A stretch of 64,000 nt of DNA from assembly GCF_000484535.1 (NCBI RefSeq), contig NC_022600.1, positions 1,550,001 to 1,614,000 of the forward strand. Reading direction: 5' to 3'. Every line of letters begins with the position of its first letter. Position 1 is the stretch's first letter. The notes below the pieces were generated by a model that saw only the letters and a program-made list of their open reading frames with translations, was not told the origin of the DNA and made no database searches. The stretch is from Gloeobacter kilaueensis JS1 (lineage in GTDB: Bacteria > Cyanobacteriota > Cyanobacteriia > Gloeobacterales > Gloeobacteraceae). A program made the position numbers and the translations under genes. Shown piece after piece: positions 28,501-38,623 of the stretch.

Positions 28501-28575
28501 CTCAAAGAAGCCTTCCAGTCGCGCATCGAAGTCGAAAAGAGCCACCAGGGCTCCCAGCTGCAGGTCGTGCTCTAG
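25564..28575 (+). CDS. SbcC/Rad50-type SMC-like ATPase
   Basis: A 1003-residue ABC-type chromosome-processing ATPase. The N-terminal Walker A is CGVNGAGKSS (about residues 29-38) within a start typical of SbcC (LSLSNFLSYRD). Two long coiled-coil arms (about 170-490 and 515-830) flank a zinc hook CPLC at C499/C502. The C-terminal signature is TYSGGEAYRV (about 908) and Walker B TLIIDEGFGTQD (about 940) with a D-loop/His segment ITHIHEL. It should form the SbcCD-like nuclease complex that opens hairpins and processes double-strand ends. The SbcD nuclease gene is not adjacent in the window. Confidence 0.9.
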   Translation: MIPLQLSLSNFLSYRDGHLDFSGMHTACICGVNGAGKSSLLEALTWVLWGKSRAESDDDVVRRGATEARVDLSFRCEGQLFRIIRTRLLAKASSLEFQVGDGGGFRTLTRQSMRATQEAINEVLKMDYETFINSAYLRQGRADEFTIKRPAERKEVLVEILSLNRYEQLCERSKEHEKHFATRVQMLKESLQRSRLAIAERSQLEARRNAIAADLEQLRERHTEIEERLKFFNAQARAREQFQQQLVRLEQQIQQLSTALSRQHTQLERQARTVQELEVLLAQEGQIAQGCARYQQLHAEEAALSERSKSHKDLSEKRTELERRLDEARHQRELQLQAQKSRLDTLLLQRGEAQATLKDAAKIEQGLADLARAREVLNGYDQRQREFFPLNGEKDQIEKDIHRAYSDLAAQIAVREQQLRQLQQEMGRRAFHEQTYQKVSEKIEQLEKKRVYQQRVAEKGLERREFEGRLKLQQERLRKELEQLAEKTQLLAAEGESACPLCGGPLDGEHRQQLREQHQQLHAEIDDQLVLLTHQISTAEHEVRVLRGEYAELVRELEQLPSLLQQQAQLRLQLTTIEAHRTQIQQLRSEIQEIGTQLERGDYAHDLKKRHAELLQQMQLVGYDEKDHAMARAEVDRWRWAEIKASELARAQRQLAQLESEIPALEATCGTLHTELATHDYAQDLRAQLATIHQQLNALGYDFNAHQNVRKQVSEHQHWLSRHAELIKARNRYPEERSILQEAKKAWQDSSEQLASLQQQRQIQQRELADLADPSEAIVLWQLEERTSRARQEEQLSELGAAHQRLVQIAQIESQTTQQQRELEDAQRQQLLYKELSRAFGKNGIQTLIIENVLPELESETNRLLARLADSQLHVQFVTQRAAKNAKKLIDTLDILIADARGTRPYETYSGGEAYRVNFAIRLALSRLLARRSGAALQTLIIDEGFGTQDQQGRERLVQSINAVADDFACILVITHIHELKEAFQSRIEVEKSHQGSQLQVVL

Positions 28576-28637
28576 GGCTCCGGGTGAGGATCTGAGTGTG
28601 TTAGCATAAGCCCGTATGCCAGGTTGGGGCTCAAGTC

Positions 28638-29033
28638 ATGGTTCACTTCGATGATCCCAGAGACCGGCCCGTATATATTATTTCGGTTGCGGCGGAGCTG
28701 GTCGGAATGCACCCGCAGACCCTGCGCCAGTACGAGCGTGCGGGGCTGATTCGTCCTTACCGGATGCCGGGCCGTGGCGAGGGCAAAAACGGCAAAGAAC
28801 GCGAGACGCGGCTCTACTCCGAGCGGGATGTCGAGCAACTGCTCTACATCAAGCGCCTCACCCAGGAGCTGAAGGTCAACCTCGAAGGGGTCAAGCAGAT
28901 CACGATGCTCAAAGATGAGATCGAGCAGCGCCAGCGCGAACTCGACAAACAGCGCCAGAAGATGCAGCAGGAGATCCACCGCCTGCGCTCTAAAATTGGC
29001 CAACTCGAAGTGCAGATGGAGGAGGAGAGTTAG
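28638..29033 (+). CDS. MerR-family regulator, HspR-like
   Basis: A 131-residue regulator. The DNA-binding domain starts [20 protein letters not shown], with [12 protein letters not shown] and the second wing [18 protein letters not shown], matching the HspR-type subgroup (repressors of heat-shock genes in actinobacteria). The C-terminal half (about 85-130) is a charged coiled coil for dimerisation with no metal-binding cysteines, so it is not a metal-sensing MerR. No chaperone gene is adjacent; the target is not visible. It follows the SbcC-like gene by 62 bases. Confidence 0.85.
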   Translation: MVHFDDPRDRPVYIISVAAELVGMHPQTLRQYERAGLIRPYRMPGRGEGKNGKERETRLYSERDVEQLLYIKRLTQELKVNLEGVKQITMLKDEIEQRQRELDKQRQKMQQEIHRLRSKIGQLEVQMEEES

Positions 29034-29069
29034 GCTGTTGCATTGCTTCTTTGCACCCTCCCCCATTGC

Positions 29070-29369
29070 CTATATGCGTTGCTGCCACTGTTTTGGGTCA
29101 CGTCTGGTATGAAAGCAGGCGATAACCAGCACTATATCGGGTTCGATACAAAAGAACAGGCTATAGGGAAAGGGCCGTAGTAGCGCCCGATGTACGATTT
29201 CTTGGAACACGATTGGATAACGCATAGGCTGTGCAGCAATGCTGGCAACAGTGGTATCGACAGTGTTCCGAAACCGTGTACCAAGGCCGGGCAACTGGCT
29301 TTCGTACCAGTCTTGGGCTTCGAGTAATTCCTCGACGGCGATTGGTGTAAAAAGAACTGGCTTGCTCAA
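29070..29369 (-). CDS. ParE/RelE-family toxin
   Basis: A 99-residue toxin whose start is a TTG that overlaps the antitoxin stop codon (TTGA), a common coupling in such pairs; an ATG further upstream at 29408 lies inside the antitoxin gene. The pattern AVEELLEAQDWYESQLPGLG, then YPIVFQEIVHRALLRPFPY and IVLVIACFHTRRDPKQW is the ParE/RelE barstar-like fold; the Arg-Arg-x-Pro ending (HTRRDP) is the usual C-terminal signature. It probably poisons gyrase or ribosomes when free of its antitoxin. Confidence 0.85.
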   Translation of the reverse strand: MSKPVLFTPIAVEELLEAQDWYESQLPGLGTRFRNTVDTTVASIAAQPMRYPIVFQEIVHRALLRPFPYSLFFCIEPDIVLVIACFHTRRDPKQWQQRI

Positions 29370-29584
29370 GGACAGCGCTGTGCCATCAAGGCTTGCAGTT
29401 GCTCCCAATTCACAGCTCGCGTGCGGTCTTGCTCAAGCGTGTCCAAACGGCTTGCCAACTCGGTTTGCTGGCTTGCAGGCAAAGGTAGTGCAGTTTCATC
29501 GAGACTGTCCCACAACTGTTCGATGAGCGCCAGGCGCTCCTGCGGTGTTAAGCGAGTAATTTCGTCGTGGCTCAATATACTCAT
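29366..29584 (-). CDS. Addiction-module antitoxin (TIGR02574/PF09720 type)
   Basis: A 72-residue acidic protein with the family pattern LTPQERLALIEQLWDSLDE ... ELASRLDTLEQD ... VNWEQLQALM. These antitoxins are short, unstable and lie directly before a ParE-type toxin, as here (overlap of 4 bases). The promoter should lie in 29585-29711, between the end of accA and this gene; no operator palindrome stands out. Confidence 0.85.
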   Translation of the reverse strand: MSILSHDEITRLTPQERLALIEQLWDSLDETALPLPASQQTELASRLDTLEQDRTRAVNWEQLQALMAQRCP

Positions 29585-29711
29585 GACGGCAACCTGCTAG
29601 CTCATCCGCATTATATGCCAGCCGGTGCAGATTTTCCCCTGATTGTAGTTTGCTCGCCGTCTTGGTTGGGTTCACAAGCAGTCGAGTTCAGTTTTTTTGA
29701 AGTCATTGAAT

Positions 29712-30692
29712 CTATACTTCCTGAAAGCGGGCGAGGGCGCGGAATTTTTCGTAGCGCTCGGAGCGGAGGGTGGGGCCGTCCAGGGCAACAAGTTCGTTCA
29801 GGTGGCGCAGTAAGGCTTCTTTGAGGGAGGCGGCGACGGCCTGGGGGTTGCTGTGGGCACCGCCGGGCGGTTCGGAGACGATCTCGTCGATGATGCCCAG
29901 TTGTTTGAGGTCGCGGGCGGTGATCTTGAGGGCGGTGGCAGCCTGCTCGATGTGCTGTTTGTCGCGCCAGAGGATGACCGAGCAACTGTCGGGGGCGATG
30001 ACGGAGTAGACGGCGTATTCGAGCATCAGCATCCGGTTGCCGACGCCGATGGCGATCGCTCCGCCGGAACCGCCCTCGCCGATGACGGCGCAGAGAATTG
30101 GCACTTCGTAGCTGAACATCTGCTGCAGGTTGCGGGCGATCGCCTCGCCCTGGCCGCGCTGCTCAGCCTCGACTCCGGCGTGGGCACCGGCGGTGTCGAT
30201 GAGGGCGATAATCGGTAGTCCGAAGCGGTTGGCGTGGTCCATCAGCCGCAGCGCCTTGCGGTAGCCCTCCGGGTGGGGGCAACCAAAGTTGCGCTGGATG
30301 TTGTCCTTGGTGTCGCGGCCCTTCTGGTGGCCGAGGATGACCACTGGCCGGTCGCCCAGGCGGGCGAGGCCGCCCACCAGCGCCAGATCGTCGCCAAAAA
30401 GCCGGTCGCCGTGCAGTTCGATCCAGTCCTCGCACATCAGTTGAATGTAATCGAGGGTGCTGGGCCGCTTGGGGTTGCGGGCCACTTTTAAGACCTCTGC
30501 CGGGGTGAGGTTGGCGTAGAGGTCGCGCTGCAGTTCGGCCAATCGCGCCTCCAGTTCGCCGAGCTTGTCTGAGACATCGACGTTGTTCTCAGCGGCGAGG
30601 CGGCGGATCTGGGCGATGCGCTCCTGCAATTCGCGAATCTCGCGCTCGAAGTCGATGCTGGGCGTAGGTGGAGCTGTCCGAGCCTGGGTCAT
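29712..30692 (-). CDS. accA: Acetyl-CoA carboxylase carboxyltransferase subunit alpha
   Basis: A 326-residue subunit of the carboxyltransferase that makes malonyl-CoA for fatty acid synthesis, working with AccD (not in the window). Recognisable segments are the N-terminal helical region (EIRELQERIAQIRRLAAEN), DYIQLMCEDWIELHGDRLF, GHQKGRDTKDNI, GCPHPEGYRKALRLM, IIALIDTAGAHAGVEAEQRG, GEGGSGGAIAIG and LEYAVYSVIAPDSCSVILW. Length is typical of cyanobacteria. It is transcribed divergently from the glycosyltransferase gene, with about 104 bases between starts. Confidence 0.96.
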   Translation of the reverse strand: MTQARTAPPTPSIDFEREIRELQERIAQIRRLAAENNVDVSDKLGELEARLAELQRDLYANLTPAEVLKVARNPKRPSTLDYIQLMCEDWIELHGDRLFGDDLALVGGLARLGDRPVVILGHQKGRDTKDNIQRNFGCPHPEGYRKALRLMDHANRFGLPIIALIDTAGAHAGVEAEQRGQGEAIARNLQQMFSYEVPILCAVIGEGGSGGAIAIGVGNRMLMLEYAVYSVIAPDSCSVILWRDKQHIEQAATALKITARDLKQLGIIDEIVSEPPGGAHSNPQAVAASLKEALLRHLNELVALDGPTLRSERYEKFRALARFQEV

Positions 30693-30796
30693 CTCAAGTA
30701 CCGACGGGTTGCCCTATCCTACCAGTTCGCACCCCTCAGCCGGTGGCGAGCACAGTATGCTGGATCTGACGCAGTTGCCGCTGAGTGTTTGTACGC

Positions 30797-31978
30797 ATGA
30801 AGATCCTTGCCCTGGCATGGGAATTTCCGCCGCGCATCGTCGGGGGAATTGCCCGCCACGTCGCCGAACTGTATCCCGAAATTGTCCGTCTGGGCCACGA
30901 AGTTCACCTGATCACCGTCGAATTTGGTCAGGCTCCGGGCTATGAAGTGGTCGAAGGTATTTTTGTCCATCGGGTGCCGGTCGGTCCAGCCAACGATTTC
31001 TTTCACTGGATCGTGCTGATGAACGAGGCGATGGGCAACCGGGGCGGCAAGCTGCTCCTCGAAGATGGCCCCTTCGATATTCTCCACGCCCACGACTGGC
31101 TGGTGCAGGATGCCGGGACCGCCCTCAAGCACAACTTTCGCGTACCGCTGGTCTCGACCGTCCACGCCACCGAGTACGGGCGCTACAACGGCATCTGGAC
31201 CGACACCCAGCGCTATATTCACCTCAAAGAATTTTCACTGGTCTTCGAGTCGTGGCGGACGATCGTCTGCACCGAGTACATGCGGGGCGAACTGCAGCGC
31301 GCCTTCGGCTGCCCCTGGGACAAGCTCGATGTCCTTCCCAACGGCATCAAGGCGGCCAAAAAAGAGCGCAATGACTTCGACCGACTGGGGTTCCGCCGCC
31401 GCTTTGCCTACGATCACGAGAAGATCGTCTACTACGTCGGGCGGATGGCCCACGAAAAGGGCGTGCAGTTTTTGATCGAGGCGATGCCCAGAGTGCTCTG
31501 GGAGTACCCCGACGCCAAATTTGTGATTATCGGCGGCGGCAACATCGATCATCTCAAGCGGCGGGTGGGCGAGATGGGCCTCTGGAACAAGTGCTACTTC
31601 ACTGGCTTTATGCCCGACGACGACCTCGACCGCTTTCAGCAGGTGGCCGACTGCGCCGTTTTCCCGAGTCTGTACGAGCCTTTTGGCATCGTCGCCCTCG
31701 AAAGCTTTGCTGCTGGGGTGCCGGTGGTCGTCTCCGACACCGGCGGCCTGCCGGAGGTGGTCAACCACACCAGGACAGGAGTGGTGACCTACACCGGCAA
31801 CCCCGAGTCCCTCGCCTGGGGGATTCTGGAGGTGATTCGCAATCCTGGCTATGCCCAGTGGCTCAAAGACAACGCCCGCGAGGCGGCCAGGAGCCGCTTC
31901 AACTGGGAGGGGATCGCCCGCGCCACCGTGGGTGTCTACGCCAGGGTGGCCTACGAGCGCGAACATTCGCCCTGGTAG
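30797..31978 (+). CDS. GT4-family glycosyltransferase
   Basis: A 393-residue GT-B enzyme. The start MKILALAWEFPPRIVGGIARH is the glycogen-synthase/GT4 donor-loop region, with HAHDWLV and a second half containing YYVGRMAHEKGVQFLIEA, VIIGGGN and the conserved EPFGIVALESFAAGVPVV of the nucleotide-sugar site. It is likely to transfer glucose or a related sugar to a glucan, glycolipid or polysaccharide; the acceptor cannot be told. I took the ATG at 30797 rather than that at 30785 because the GT4 core starts there. The next gene, for citramalate synthase, begins 57 bases later. Confidence 0.9.
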   Translation: MKILALAWEFPPRIVGGIARHVAELYPEIVRLGHEVHLITVEFGQAPGYEVVEGIFVHRVPVGPANDFFHWIVLMNEAMGNRGGKLLLEDGPFDILHAHDWLVQDAGTALKHNFRVPLVSTVHATEYGRYNGIWTDTQRYIHLKEFSLVFESWRTIVCTEYMRGELQRAFGCPWDKLDVLPNGIKAAKKERNDFDRLGFRRRFAYDHEKIVYYVGRMAHEKGVQFLIEAMPRVLWEYPDAKFVIIGGGNIDHLKRRVGEMGLWNKCYFTGFMPDDDLDRFQQVADCAVFPSLYEPFGIVALESFAAGVPVVVSDTGGLPEVVNHTRTGVVTYTGNPESLAWGILEVIRNPGYAQWLKDNAREAARSRFNWEGIARATVGVYARVAYEREHSPW

Positions 31979-32035
31979 AGGCAGCTGGAGTGTCACCGCG
32001 TATACTGAAGTCTCCGCAGCCTCAATCGCTATTCA

Positions 32036-33596
<1,561 letters not shown>

Positions 33597-33616
<20 letters not shown>

Positions 33617-34286
33617 CCGCTTTCAAGTCTGCGATGTGGGCTTCGAGGTTGGTGCGCGCCTGCTTTTCGCGCTTCTCGCGGTAGAGGGCCGTTGCATAGA
33701 GATGGGGACGAGCGAGAAAGCGCTCGATAATCTCCAGGCGAGCCGGATAGAAAACCCGATCGGCAATCGCAGCGTATTCGCGGCGGATCGCCGCCGAGTG
33801 GATACGAAAGACAGGAAGTGGGCCTGACATTGAGCCCAGGTCGATGTCGCAGACGACAGCAGCGAGTGGATCGCGATTTTCTGTGCGGTGGTCGGTAGCG
33901 ACAATCAGCGCTTCGATCCGCTCACAGATAGCAGCAGAAACGCCCAGTCCTAAAAGGGCCGCTCGCGCAGCAACGGCACTCGCACCCTCGTTGTCGGGGC
34001 GGTTCACATCGTAGATGCAGTCGTGGTAGGCGAGGGCCAGAACCACGAGCGCCCATCCCGGCTGGAGCAGGTCGAAGGCCGGAACTTCCGCAAGACAGTC
34101 GGCGATATGGGCCAGGTTGTGATAGCTGCGCGGACTGCCCACGAGCGGATCGGCAGGAGTGCGGTAGAACGTGAGGAGCGCCTGCCAGGCCGAAGCCAGC
34201 TTATCGGCAGGTGGGCTGGCTCCCAGAGCGCCCACGGCGGCCTGAAAGGTGCTCTGCAGTTGAGCTATCTGAGCAGGAGTAGCCAC
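33597..34286 (-). CDS. HD-domain phosphohydrolase-like protein
   Basis: A 229-residue protein with the HD pattern: SYHNLAHIADCL, AYHDCIYD, then TDHRTENRDPLAAVVCDIDLG. These positions supply His, His-Asp and Asp for a divalent metal site, as in the small "predicted metal-dependent HD" proteins. The C-terminal segment is a charged helix bundle (REKREKQARTNLEAHI). Substrate unknown; the family acts on nucleotides or phosphate esters. Its last 20 bases overlap the end of cimA, and it is 33 bases upstream of the copper-storage-like gene on the same strand direction. Confidence 0.8.
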
Positions 34287-34319
34287 CGAGCGAATCCGAA
34301 CAGCCCTTCCAGTCTCGCA

Positions 34320-34703
34320 TCAGGCGGTCGCACCGAGGGCCGAACCGGCGTAGGTCATCTTCTCGCACGATTCGCTCGCCAGGCGGCAGGCCTTGGCGCA
34401 AGCCTGGGCCTGGGGGTCGTCCTTGAGCATCTCACAGGCGGTGGCTGCCCGGTTGCAGGCTTCGGCGCAAAGCGGGCTGACGCGGACATGAAACTCCGAC
34501 TGACGGCTCATCAAGTTGGCGTGGGTCTGGCAGAGTTCGGCGCAGTCCAGCAACAGGCGCACCTGGGCCAGATCGGCTGCCTCGCCCCCGAGTTCGATGC
34601 GGTGCATGGCCGTAGCCAGACACATGTGGTGGGCACTCAAGCAGAGATCGATGCACCGCCACATCTGGTCTTGAACACTGCCGGCGGGCTGGGATCCGTC
34701 CAT
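34320..34703 (-). CDS. Four-helix-bundle cysteine-rich (Csp/DUF326-type) copper-binding protein
   Basis: A 127-residue cytosolic protein with no signal peptide. Cysteines line the inside of a predicted four-helix bundle in the Csp pattern (CIDLCLSAHHMC, LLLDCAELCQTHA, LCAEACNRAATAC, CAKACRLASESC). Such proteins store many Cu(I) ions. The cytosolic form corresponds to Csp3. The His-Met loop (CLSAHHMC) near the N-terminal opening fits copper entry. A gene pair with a metal-independent HD protein is not obviously meaningful. Confidence 0.82.
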   Translation of the reverse strand: MDGSQPAGSVQDQMWRCIDLCLSAHHMCLATAMHRIELGGEAADLAQVRLLLDCAELCQTHANLMSRQSEFHVRVSPLCAEACNRAATACEMLKDDPQAQACAKACRLASESCEKMTYAGSALGATA

Positions 34704-34815
34704 ACTCGCTCTCCTTCTGGATTTCTAGAATTCGCCCCCAATCTAGGCTGTGGACATGTCCGGCATCCTCCGCACGTCAGTCGAAAGCTGTCTCTATCGC
34801 TGGGCAGAGATGCTT

Positions 34816-35898
34816 TTAGTTGGGCCGGACCGGTAGCCGGATAGCGAGCCAGGCACCACCGGTCTCGGGATGGTTGCGGGCTTCGACGCTGCCCTTGTGA
34901 GCCTCGACAATCTGGCGAACGATCGCAAGCCCCAGGCCGGTACCGCCGGTCTGGCGGGCGCGGGCCGGATCGGCCCGGTAAAAGCGCTCGAAGACCCGGC
35001 CTAGATCCTGGACCGGAAAGCCGGGGCCGCTGTCGATGATGTCGAGGTTGACCCAATCTCGCTCGCTGCGGATGTGGACCTCGAAGGACTCGCCCACCGG
35101 GCTGTAGCGCACGGCATTGTCGAGCAGATTGAGCAGGGCGCGGTAGAGCCGCTCGCTGTCAGCACTCAGGACGACCTGCGCCGGACTGTCAAGATGCATA
35201 GACACTTGACGCTCGCGGGCGAGGGGTTCGAGGGTATCCCAGGTGCGGTTGACCAGACCGACGAGATCGACGTCGTGGCTATAGTTGAGCTTTTCGTGGC
35301 CCGCCTGCCACTGGCTGAATTCGAGCAATTCCTGCACGAGTAGATTGAGCCTGTGGACTTCGCCCAAAAGCCGCTCGATCCAGCGCTGCTGGGCGGGATC
35401 GACCCGTGGCAACACCATCTCGGCCACCAGCCGGATCGAGGTGAGGGGCGTTTTGAGTTCGTGGGCCGCGTCGCCCACCCAGCGGTCGCGCTGCTCGATG
35501 AGCTGGAGGATGCTGCTTTGATCTTCGATAAAAAGCCCGACCTGCCCCCGCCCCAGCGGTACGGCAAGCACGATGAATGCCTGCTGCGCCCCCGTATGGG
35601 CCAGGGAGATCCGCGCCTGCTGCACCTTGCCGGCTCTGCGCGCCTGTCGCACCAGCTCGACCAGTTGCCCGTTGACGGCAACAAGGGGGATGCCCACCTC
35701 CGCGTCCTTGAGGTGCTTGGCGGCGAGGGCGTTGACTTCGCTGAGCCGGTCAGCGGCATCGACGAGCAAAAAGGCGAGGGGTACGGCCTCTAAGAGCGTG
35801 CGGTAAGCAGACTCCCTATCCCTGTAGCGGCGCTGGACATAGCCCACCCCCAGCAGCAAACCGATCGCAACGCCCGCTGCCAACCAGACGACCCACAC
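34816..35898 (-). CDS. Orphan PhoR/SphS-like sensor histidine kinase
   Basis: A 360-residue kinase with one N-terminal membrane helix (about 3-20) and a short PAS-like region (LLEAVPLAFLLVDAADRLSE), then the dimerisation box DAAHELKTPLTSIRLV, an N box (ALLNLLDNAVRYSPVG), DSGPGFPVQDLG and GTGLGLAIVRQI. The layout recalls SphS/PhoR, the phosphate-limitation sensor of cyanobacteria and other bacteria. No response-regulator gene lies beside it, so the partner must be elsewhere. It is divergent from the GH3 gene. Confidence 0.82.
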   Translation of the reverse strand: MWVVWLAAGVAIGLLLGVGYVQRRYRDRESAYRTLLEAVPLAFLLVDAADRLSEVNALAAKHLKDAEVGIPLVAVNGQLVELVRQARRAGKVQQARISLAHTGAQQAFIVLAVPLGRGQVGLFIEDQSSILQLIEQRDRWVGDAAHELKTPLTSIRLVAEMVLPRVDPAQQRWIERLLGEVHRLNLLVQELLEFSQWQAGHEKLNYSHDVDLVGLVNRTWDTLEPLARERQVSMHLDSPAQVVLSADSERLYRALLNLLDNAVRYSPVGESFEVHIRSERDWVNLDIIDSGPGFPVQDLGRVFERFYRADPARARQTGGTGLGLAIVRQIVEAHKGSVEARNHPETGGAWLAIRLPVRPN

Positions 35899-35992
35899 GG
35901 CCTTCTAAAAGTTCCTTGAGAGGGGATACCGCCCCTATTGTGACAACAGCTTCGCCAGGACACAATCGGTAGATTGTGATCGAAAGCAAATT

Positions 35993-37519
35993 GTGGCCAG
36001 ACTGCCCTCCGCCGGACAACTGAACCTCAAGCAGGCGGTAGGCCAGCTGCTCGTCGTGCGCACCTCCGGTCTGCTATTGGACCGCCAGCGCCTCTATCCG
36101 CACTGGGAACTGACCAGTGCGGCCCTTGAAGAGGCGATCGGCCATTACGGCGTCGGTGGGGTGCTGCTGTTTGGCGGCAGCCTGGGCGATACGTCGATCA
36201 AGATTGAGGCGATGCAGCGGCAGGCTGCCGTGCCGCTTCTTGTCGCCGCCGATCTGGAGGCGGGCTGTGGCCAGCACATTGGCGGTGCGACGCGGCTACC
36301 GACGGCCCGCGCCATCGGCGAGGCGAACGACCTCGATCTTGCCCGCCGCTGTGGCGAAATCACCGCCCGCGAGGCCCGCGCTGTCGGGATCAACTGGGTT
36401 CTCGCCCCCTGCCTTGACCTGCAAAGCAATCCCCGCAACCCGGTGATTGCCCTGCGCGCCTTCGCCGAAAAACCCGAGCAGGTCGCCCGGCTGGGGACCG
36501 CCTTCGCCGCCGGCCTGCGTAGCGGCGGGGTACTCTCAGCCGCCAAGCACTTTCCTGGCCACGGCGATGTCGAGGTCGATTCCCATCTGGTGCTGCCGGT
36601 GGTGGACCGCGAGCGGGCGCAACTGGAGCGCGAGGACTGGTTGCCTTTTAAAGCAGTGCTGGCAGCCGGCATCGACAGTTTGATCACCGCCCACCTGCGG
36701 GTGCTGTCCCTCGATCCTGACCGGCCCGCCACCTTCTCTCGCCGGATCTTAAGTGAGATCGTGCGCGGCGAGTGGGGCTACGAGGGCTTGATCGTCACCG
36801 ACGCCCTCACCATGGGAGCGGTGGCGGGCTGGCCGGAACCGGCGGTGTGCGCCCTCGAAGCGGGGGCGGATGTGATCTTGATGCCCGAGAGCGTCCCGGT
36901 TGCCGTCGATCAGATCTGCGCCGCTCTGCGGCAGGGCCGCCTCAGCGAAGAGCGCCTCTACGCCTCGGTGGCGCGGGTGCTCGCAGCCAAGGCGGGCCTC
37001 GGTGCTGCTACTGCTGCCCTCGTCGATCTCGAAGGGCTGGACGGCCCGGCTCTGGAGCGCCAGATTGCCCGGCGGGCGATTGCCGTCGATCGCGACCGGA
37101 TGGGACTGTTGCCCCTCGATCGCACCTGCCCGGTGCTGCAGATTCTCGTGGTCGATCGCGCCCTGGACGGGTCGGTGCTGCCGGACTCTGTTCTGTTAGA
37201 TGTGGAGCTGGGCTTTGAAAGCTACTGGCTGGAGGCGGACTGCCCACCGGCTTTCTTGCAGTTTCTCGTCGAGCGGGCTGCTGTGAGCGGGCGCATTCTC
37301 GTGCAGGTGCTCACGCCGCTGCGGGCCTACCGGGGCAGCGCCGGTGTCCACGGGGCCGCTGAAACTTTTCTGCGCACCGTTGCCGGGGAGCGGACGATCC
37401 TGGCAAGCTTTGGTAACCCCTACCTGGGCCGGGATTTTGAGGCGCTATCGACCGTTGTCAACGCCTTCAACAACAGCCCAGCCAGCCACGCTGCCCTGCT
37501 CGAACGCCTCGAAAGCTAG
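35993..37519 (+). CDS. GH3-family glycosyl hydrolase (beta-glucosidase/NagZ-like)
   Basis: A 508-residue protein with a GTG start and no signal peptide. The catalytic TIM barrel has LLVAADLEAGCGQHIGGATRLP, KHFPGHGDVEVDSHLVLP (the NagZ-type His/Asp acid-base loop) and EGLIVTDALTMGAV, in which the Asp is the expected nucleophile. A second, smaller domain (about 365-508) follows, as in longer GH3 enzymes. The KHFPGHGD loop is typical of beta-N-acetylhexosaminidases, so peptidoglycan recycling is plausible, in line with an AmpG-like permease elsewhere in the window. Its substrate is not proven. Confidence 0.86.
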   Translation: MARLPSAGQLNLKQAVGQLLVVRTSGLLLDRQRLYPHWELTSAALEEAIGHYGVGGVLLFGGSLGDTSIKIEAMQRQAAVPLLVAADLEAGCGQHIGGATRLPTARAIGEANDLDLARRCGEITAREARAVGINWVLAPCLDLQSNPRNPVIALRAFAEKPEQVARLGTAFAAGLRSGGVLSAAKHFPGHGDVEVDSHLVLPVVDRERAQLEREDWLPFKAVLAAGIDSLITAHLRVLSLDPDRPATFSRRILSEIVRGEWGYEGLIVTDALTMGAVAGWPEPAVCALEAGADVILMPESVPVAVDQICAALRQGRLSEERLYASVARVLAAKAGLGAATAALVDLEGLDGPALERQIARRAIAVDRDRMGLLPLDRTCPVLQILVVDRALDGSVLPDSVLLDVELGFESYWLEADCPPAFLQFLVERAAVSGRILVQVLTPLRAYRGSAGVHGAAETFLRTVAGERTILASFGNPYLGRDFEALSTVVNAFNNSPASHAALLERLES

Positions 37520-37555
37520 CGTCCGTTACAATTTCTGTGCAACTTGCAGCCAGCC

Positions 37556-38443
37556 ATGACACAGTTCGATCTGACCAGTTATCTTCGCCAGAGCCGGCGG
37601 CAGGTAGAAGCCGCCCTCGATCGCTACCTGCCCCTGCAGTACCCCGAAAAACTCTACGAGTCGATGCGCTATTCGCTGTTGGGAGGGGGCAAGCGCCTGC
37701 GACCGATTCTCTGCCTGACCACCAACCAGATGTGTGACGGGACATCGGCGATGGCCCTGCCCACCGCCTGTGCGCTGGAGATGGTGCATACCATGTCCCT
37801 CATCCACGACGACCTGCCGGCGATGGACGACGACGAGTACCGCCGGGGCCAGAAGACCAATCACATCGTCTTCGGCGAAGACATGGCGATCCTGGCGGGC
37901 GACGCGCTATTGGCCTACGCCTTTCAGCTCATCGCCGAGCAGACGGTAGGCGTGAGTCCCGAGCGCGTCGTCCGCGTACTCGGACTGTTGGGCAAAGCGG
38001 CGAGCGGAGCCGGGCTGGTGGGCGGGCAAGTTGTCGATCTTGCCTCAGAAGGTCAGGACATTGCGCTTGAGACTCTTGAGTATATTCATATCCATAAAAC
38101 CGGCGCTCTGCTCGAAGTTTCGGTGATCTCAGGAGCGATCCTGGCTGGAGCGGCGGAGGCAGAAATCGAGCGGCTCACCCGCTACAGCCGCTGTATCGGC
38201 CTTGCCTTTCAGATCAAAGACGACCTGCTCGATATCACCGGTACCCAACAGGAACTGGGAAAAACCGCCGGCAAAGATCTGCGCGACCACAAGGCCACTT
38301 ACCCGAGCCTTTTAGGCTACGAGGGAGCCTGCAAGCGGGCGGAGCAGCTTTTTGAAGAAGCAGTGGCGGAGCTTGCAATCTTTGGTAAACGGGCAGAGCC
38401 ACTTACCGCCCTGGCAGAATATATCGTCCGCCGCAGCCACTGA
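37556..38443 (+). CDS. Geranylgeranyl/farnesyl diphosphate synthase
   Basis: A 295-residue polyprenyl synthase from ATG 37556. Both Asp-rich motifs are present: [19 protein letters not shown] (first, with the longer DDxxxxD spacing of bacterial short-chain enzymes) and [12 protein letters not shown] (second). [13 protein letters not shown] and [10 protein letters not shown] are also typical. It supplies GGPP for carotenoids, chlorophyll phytyl tails and quinones; it corresponds to CrtE in cyanobacteria. The gene follows the GH3 gene by 36 bases and may be co-transcribed. Confidence 0.92.
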   Translation: MTQFDLTSYLRQSRRQVEAALDRYLPLQYPEKLYESMRYSLLGGGKRLRPILCLTTNQMCDGTSAMALPTACALEMVHTMSLIHDDLPAMDDDEYRRGQKTNHIVFGEDMAILAGDALLAYAFQLIAEQTVGVSPERVVRVLGLLGKAASGAGLVGGQVVDLASEGQDIALETLEYIHIHKTGALLEVSVISGAILAGAAEAEIERLTRYSRCIGLAFQIKDDLLDITGTQQELGKTAGKDLRDHKATYPSLLGYEGACKRAEQLFEEAVAELAIFGKRAEPLTALAEYIVRRSH

Positions 38444-38623
38444 GACTGTCGCTGCCGTCCACATTGATTTTGATGAGACAAGTACTGTCTGTCCACCGTA
38501 GATGTCGAGAAACCGGCATCTATTGTCTTTGGTGCCTATCAAAAACATGCGCGCCTCATCGCATTTTGTGCGACTATTAGACTTGGAACATGTGTGTGTT
38601 CATATGGTTGAGGAGTGCGTGAG

